Positions 60,902 to 64,000 of a stretch of DNA of 64,000 nucleotides are shown one piece after another. Source of the DNA: Bacteroidales bacterium (GTDB taxonomy: Bacteria > Bacteroidota > Bacteroidia > Bacteroidales > UBA932); assembly GCA_017454905.1 (NCBI GenBank), contig JAFTCB010000018.1, positions 53,214-117,213 on the forward strand. The letters are read 5' to 3'. The notes beneath the pieces were generated by a model, which had not been told where the DNA came from, searched no databases, and worked only from the letters and a program-made list of their open reading frames with translations. A program made the translations under genes and the position numbers. The stretch's first letter is position 1, and each line of letters opens with the position of its first letter.

Positions 60902-61324
60902 ATGGCCAGAATCTATGTCGCCTCCAGTTGGAGGAATCAATACTACCCGGAAGTGGTCTCCGCGCTCAGGAGCGCCGGTCACGAAGTCTATGATTTCCGC
61001 AATCCGCCGCACGGCGGAAGCGGTTTCCGCTGGACCGACATCGACCCGGACGCCCCGGATTGGACCTTCGAAGAATATTCCGAGGGATTGCACCACCCCA
61101 GCGCCGAACGCCAGTTCCAGGCCGATCTGGATGCCCTCGGATGGGCCGATACCTGCGTCCTCGTCCTTCCCTGCGGAAGAAGTGCCCACACGGAAGCCGG
61201 ATGGATGGCCGGCTCCGGGAAGAAAGTCATCGTTTACATCCCGGAGATGGTGGAACCGGAGTTGATGTATAAATTGTTCCATGCCGTAGTCGGGAACCTC
61301 GACGACCTGATCCACAACCTTTGA
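60902..61324 (+). CDS. Nucleoside 2-deoxyribosyltransferase-like protein
   Basis: A 140-residue protein of the deoxyribosyltransferase/DNPH1 fold. N-terminal ARIYVASSWRNQYYPEVVSALRS (fold strand and nucleotide site), a WADTCVLVLPCGRSAHTEAGWMAGSGKKVIVYI block in which the Glu of EAGW matches the catalytic Glu position, and a C-terminal helix. It could recycle nucleosides or act on modified nucleotides. Substrate unknown. Confidence 0.75.
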   Translation: MARIYVASSWRNQYYPEVVSALRSAGHEVYDFRNPPHGGSGFRWTDIDPDAPDWTFEEYSEGLHHPSAERQFQADLDALGWADTCVLVLPCGRSAHTEAGWMAGSGKKVIVYIPEMVEPELMYKLFHAVVGNLDDLIHNL

Positions 61325-61428
61325 CCAAGCGAATCGGTGACATCGCCGAAGTCCGGGTCCCTTCCGGAACACTGCGCCTGCGAATCGAAAGCATCACGCT
61401 CGACTGAGCGGCATCAAGATGTTCTTTC

Positions 61429-61947
61429 TTATAATGAGATGGTTACTGAAATCCGACCCGCTCCGGCTTTCAAGAAGGACTTCAATTCCGCCAGGGATCC
61501 GTATTGCATCTTGCCCAGGCGGGTATAGCTCCAGGAATTGCTGCCGTAAAACAATACAATCTGGTTGCCGTTGTAGAGAATCACATCTCCGGCCTGGGTG
61601 GTAATCTGCGAATCACCGGCGGGCAGCGTTCGTCCCAGCGGCCCCACCTTCTCGAATCCGCCATAGTCGTCGGCTTCATAAGTGATGGAACCCTCTCGCA
61701 GGGCCGCTACAAGGGCCTTCGTGGCCTCATTCGTCTCAATCTTCACCGGAAGCGTCTTTCCGGACACGGTAATCTTGATGGTCTCGGGCATAGTGGTATC
61801 GGTTTCTCCGGAATTATGATTCTCCTGGCCTTCGTTTTGCTCTTCCCGGGGCGGGGCCGGCCGGGCCGGATCCGGAAGCTTCTCGCAGGCGAACAGAGCC
61901 GGGAGAAACACCGTCAAGAGGATGCTGAAGGCAAACGTACGGAACAT
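61429..61947 (-). CDS. Cyclophilin-like fold lipoprotein
   Basis: A 172-residue lipoprotein (lipobox LPALFAC), a Pro/Glu-rich linker to about residue 53, then a cyclophilin-like-2 domain (IKITVSGKTLPVKIETNEATKALVAAL, AGDVILYNGNQIVLFYGSNSWSYTRLG). The family lacks proof of prolyl isomerase activity. It follows the alpha/beta hydrolase after 1 bp, so they are one transcript under the AraC regulator next door. Confidence 0.82.
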   Translation of the reverse strand: MFRTFAFSILLTVFLPALFACEKLPDPARPAPPREEQNEGQENHNSGETDTTMPETIKITVSGKTLPVKIETNEATKALVAALREGSITYEADDYGGFEKVGPLGRTLPAGDSQITTQAGDVILYNGNQIVLFYGSNSWSYTRLGKMQYGSLAELKSFLKAGAGRISVTISL

Positions 61948-61948
61948 A

Positions 61949-62953
61949 TTATTTCAGATTTGTCTGGAAGAACCGCTCCATCTTGTCGAAGGGAATCACG
62001 CCGGCCACATCGTCGTAGAGATCCACGTGGGAGGCTCCGGGGATGATAAGCAGTTCCTTGTTGCCTTCCCGGGCACTTTCTCCGGCCACATGCTTTCCGG
62101 TCATGCGCTCGAAAGCATATTCGCTGAAATAGCGGCTGTGGGCCTTCTCGCCGTGGATGAGGAGAACGGGTGTCTCAATCTCCCCTGCCCATGCAAGAAG
62201 GGGCTGGTTCAGGAAACTCTGGCAGCCGATGATGTTCCAGCCGTCATTGGAGTTGCCGCTGCGCTTATGGTAGCCGCGGGGTGTCTTGTAATAGGCGTGA
62301 TAGTCCTTGACGAACCAGGGGGCGTCTTCCGGAAGCGGATCGACGACACCGCCGGCACGTCCGTAAGTGCCCGCGGCATAGTCTTTCGTACGCTGGGCAG
62401 CCAGGGCGCGGCGCTTTTCCTGACGCTGGGCAGGCGTATCTTCGCTGGCGAAATAGCCTTCTACGTTGACCTTGCTCATGTCGTACATCGTGGATGCAAC
62501 CGTGGCCTTGATGCGCGGGTCCAGTGCGGCAGCATTGACAGCCATGCCGCCAAACCCGCAGATGCCGATGATGCCGATGCGCTCCGGATCCACCTGCGGG
62601 CAGGTGGAAAGGAAGTCCACGGCAGCCAGGAAATCCTCGGTGTTGATGTCGGGGGAAGCCATCCTGCGGGGCTCGCCGCCGGATTCGCCGGTGAAGGACG
62701 GGTCGAAGGCAAGGGTCAGAAAGCCCCTTTCGGCCATATGCTGGGCGTAAAGGCCGCTCGACTGTTCCTTCACGGCGCCGAAAGGGCCGCACACCGCAAT
62801 GGCGGGAAGCTTGCCGGAGGCGTCCTTGGGAACATACATATCCGCCGCCAGCTCAATGCCATAGCGGTTGTGGAAGGTAACTTTGCAATGGTTTGCAAGT
62901 TCTGATTTCGGGAAGGTCTTGTCCCACTCCTGAGTAAGATTCAGTGTACTCAT
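61949..62953 (-). CDS. Alpha/beta hydrolase with a Cys nucleophile elbow
   Basis: A 334-residue hydrolase. The nucleophile elbow reads IGIIGICGFGGMA, with Cys132 in place of Ser, as in dienelactone-hydrolase-related enzymes and this Bacteroidetes family. Catalytic-His region GASHVDLYD and an oxyanion-side GPFGAVKEQSSG are present. No signal peptide; cytosolic. Divergent from the AraC gene at 63090 and followed by the cyclophilin-like lipoprotein. Substrate unknown. Confidence 0.88.
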   Translation of the reverse strand: MSTLNLTQEWDKTFPKSELANHCKVTFHNRYGIELAADMYVPKDASGKLPAIAVCGPFGAVKEQSSGLYAQHMAERGFLTLAFDPSFTGESGGEPRRMASPDINTEDFLAAVDFLSTCPQVDPERIGIIGICGFGGMAVNAAALDPRIKATVASTMYDMSKVNVEGYFASEDTPAQRQEKRRALAAQRTKDYAAGTYGRAGGVVDPLPEDAPWFVKDYHAYYKTPRGYHKRSGNSNDGWNIIGCQSFLNQPLLAWAGEIETPVLLIHGEKAHSRYFSEYAFERMTGKHVAGESAREGNKELLIIPGASHVDLYDDVAGVIPFDKMERFFQTNLK

Positions 62954-62983
62954 ATTCTCATACGGCTTTGGTTCTCTTTTGCA

Positions 62984-62991
62984 AAGATACC
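62984..62991 (-). promoter_or_regulatory. -7 box of the alpha/beta hydrolase operon
   Basis: Perfect TATCTTTG on the minus strand, 30 bp before ATG 62953. Confidence 0.5.
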
Positions 62992-63055
62992 CTGTCTCCT
63001 CGGAATCATCTTACCTATTTTTGTCAATTATTTACCAATATCGCAGAAAATAATA

Positions 63056-63063
63056 TATATTTG
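63056..63063 (+). promoter_or_regulatory. -7 box of the AraC gene at 63090
   Basis: Perfect TATATTTG, 26 bp before ATG 63090; TTTA lies 21 bp upstream as a weak -33 match. Confidence 0.5.
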
Positions 63064-63089
63064 CACGAATCCATACCGTTTCAAGTGTA

Positions 63090-63983
63090 ATGAAGAGCAT
63101 CCTTCACATCTCCGACCCCAATGTGTACGCCCGTTCAGTAGGAGCTCCTGAATTGCATCCACTGGTCAGCGTCATCCACTATGACGAAGTGTCGCCTGTC
63201 CATACCAGCCTGAACCGATACGGGGTGTACGGGCTCTTCATTCAGAGAAACTTCCCCAAGAACCTGACCTATGGGATGAAGATGTTCGATGCGGCCGAGG
63301 GTTCCATCTTCGCTGTGGAGCCGGGCCAGATCGGCGGGAAGGAAGACAATGGCGAGGAACTATATATCAGCGGATGGGTATTGCTCTTCTCCCCGGAACT
63401 GATCCGGGGAACCGATCTGGAAGCCAGGATGAAAGAATATCACTTCTTCTCCTATTTCTCCACCGAGACCTTGATCATGGAGTCCTCGGAATGGGGCCGG
63501 ATCATCCAGATGCTCACGCAGCTCAGACACGAGCTTCAGGAGAACGACGACTCCCCGGCGCTGCGGAACGTCATTCTGGGCTATATACGTCTTGTCCTGG
63601 AATACTGCCAGCGCATTTATCAGCGCCAACTTTCGGAGGAAGACAACGCCTCCTCGGACATCCTGAAACGCTTCCACAACCTGCTGCGGGAGTATTATCT
63701 GGAAGGCAGGCAGATGGAGACCGGCATTCCTTCCGTCCGATACTGCGCCGACCAGCTGGCCTATTCCCCCCGGTACCTTGGCGACGTGATCCACAAATCC
63801 ACCGGCGGCACGGCCATCGGCTACATCCATTCATTTGTGATAGAACAGGGTAAGAACCTCCTTATGAACGGCCACAACATAGGCGAAACCGCCCTCCTGC
63901 TTGGCTTCGACTTCCCGCACCACTTCACCCGTCTCTTCAAAAAGACGACCGGCATCACTCCTACGGAGTTTCTGGGAAAATAG
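63090..63983 (+). CDS. AraC family transcriptional regulator
   Basis: A 297-residue regulator. The N-terminal sensor begins LHISDPNVYARSVGAPELHPLVSVIHYDE, a form common in Bacteroidetes; C-terminal double helix-turn-helix: SVRYCADQLAYSPRYLGDVIHKSTGGTA and IGETALLLGFDFPHHFTRLFKKTTGITPTEF. It is divergent from the hydrolase/cyclophilin-like operon and probably controls it. Confidence 0.92.
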   Translation: MKSILHISDPNVYARSVGAPELHPLVSVIHYDEVSPVHTSLNRYGVYGLFIQRNFPKNLTYGMKMFDAAEGSIFAVEPGQIGGKEDNGEELYISGWVLLFSPELIRGTDLEARMKEYHFFSYFSTETLIMESSEWGRIIQMLTQLRHELQENDDSPALRNVILGYIRLVLEYCQRIYQRQLSEEDNASSDILKRFHNLLREYYLEGRQMETGIPSVRYCADQLAYSPRYLGDVIHKSTGGTAIGYIHSFVIEQGKNLLMNGHNIGETALLLGFDFPHHFTRLFKKTTGITPTEFLGK

Positions 63984-64000
63984 ATCTGCCGGGCCGGTCA

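Overview
The window looks like chromosomal DNA of a high-GC (roughly 60% by eye) member of the Bacteroidales, probably a gut lineage near Alistipes/Rikenellaceae or the uncultured Cryptobacteroides-type groups. The support is gene content: parA-parB-DUF5683-mltD synteny, an arginine pathway with an N-succinylornithine-type transcarbamylase, a Tgt without the usual zinc cysteines, a cysteate-synthase-like enzyme, and many promoters with the Bacteroidetes -7 box TAnnTTTG. The exact genus is inference.

Layout. 1-6.6 kb: end of an rlmD-type rRNA methyltransferase, a Ca2+/Na+ antiporter, a cysteate synthase-like enzyme, two coupled outer-membrane barrel proteins, a GNAT protein and rarA. 6.7-11.1 kb (minus): parA-parB-DUF5683-mltD, a chromosome segregation/cell-wall operon. 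11.1-20.4 kb: lipid kinase, obgE, a carboxylesterase lipoprotein, a PagL-like lipid A deacylase, two membrane transport-type proteins, a nitroreductase and an in-frame hpt-adk fusion. 20.4-26.1 kb: an HhH-barrel protein, then tgt-lptG-dut-murF. 26.1-32.9 kb: nucleoside transporter, nitroreductase lipoprotein, acetyltransferase, a PL22-like propeller lipoprotein, a SprT-like protein, and divergent kbl/tdh for threonine breakdown. 32.9-38.3 kb (minus): a polyamine ABC transporter operon (porin-potA-potB-potC-potD). 38.3-42.3 kb: a PatB/MalY C-S lyase, a 5'-nucleotidase-like enzyme and a dicarboxylate/amino-acid symporter.

42.3-54.8 kb is a tightly packed arginine/carbamoyl-phosphate supercluster: GNAT-argG-argC-argD-argF'-argB-argE-argH-carA-carB, mostly with overlapping stop/start codons, behind a structured leader of about 175 nt. 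Residue 90 of the transcarbamylase is Ser, which fits a succinylornithine (not acetylornithine) pathway. An EamA transporter and tRNA-Phe(GAA) follow.

55.9-64 kb, beyond the tRNA, is an accessory region: Fic protein with a nested-dyad upstream region, AraC-type regulators (one broken), flavodoxin, ferritin-like protein, a 57-aa winged-helix protein, a deleted TfoX remnant, a nucleoside deoxyribosyltransferase-like protein, a cyclophilin-like lipoprotein and an alpha/beta hydrolase. Several genes here are decaying.

The most unusual signals are a family of hairpin repeats with constant GTCAT...ATCTC flanks and covarying arms (6.6, 30.6 kb), one relative of which lies in frame inside argC; the alternative-pairing arg leader; the hpt-adk fusion; the natural Ser90 of ArgF'; and the Fic and AraC operator-like arrays. 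I found no CRISPR array, insertion sequence, integrase or replication origin.
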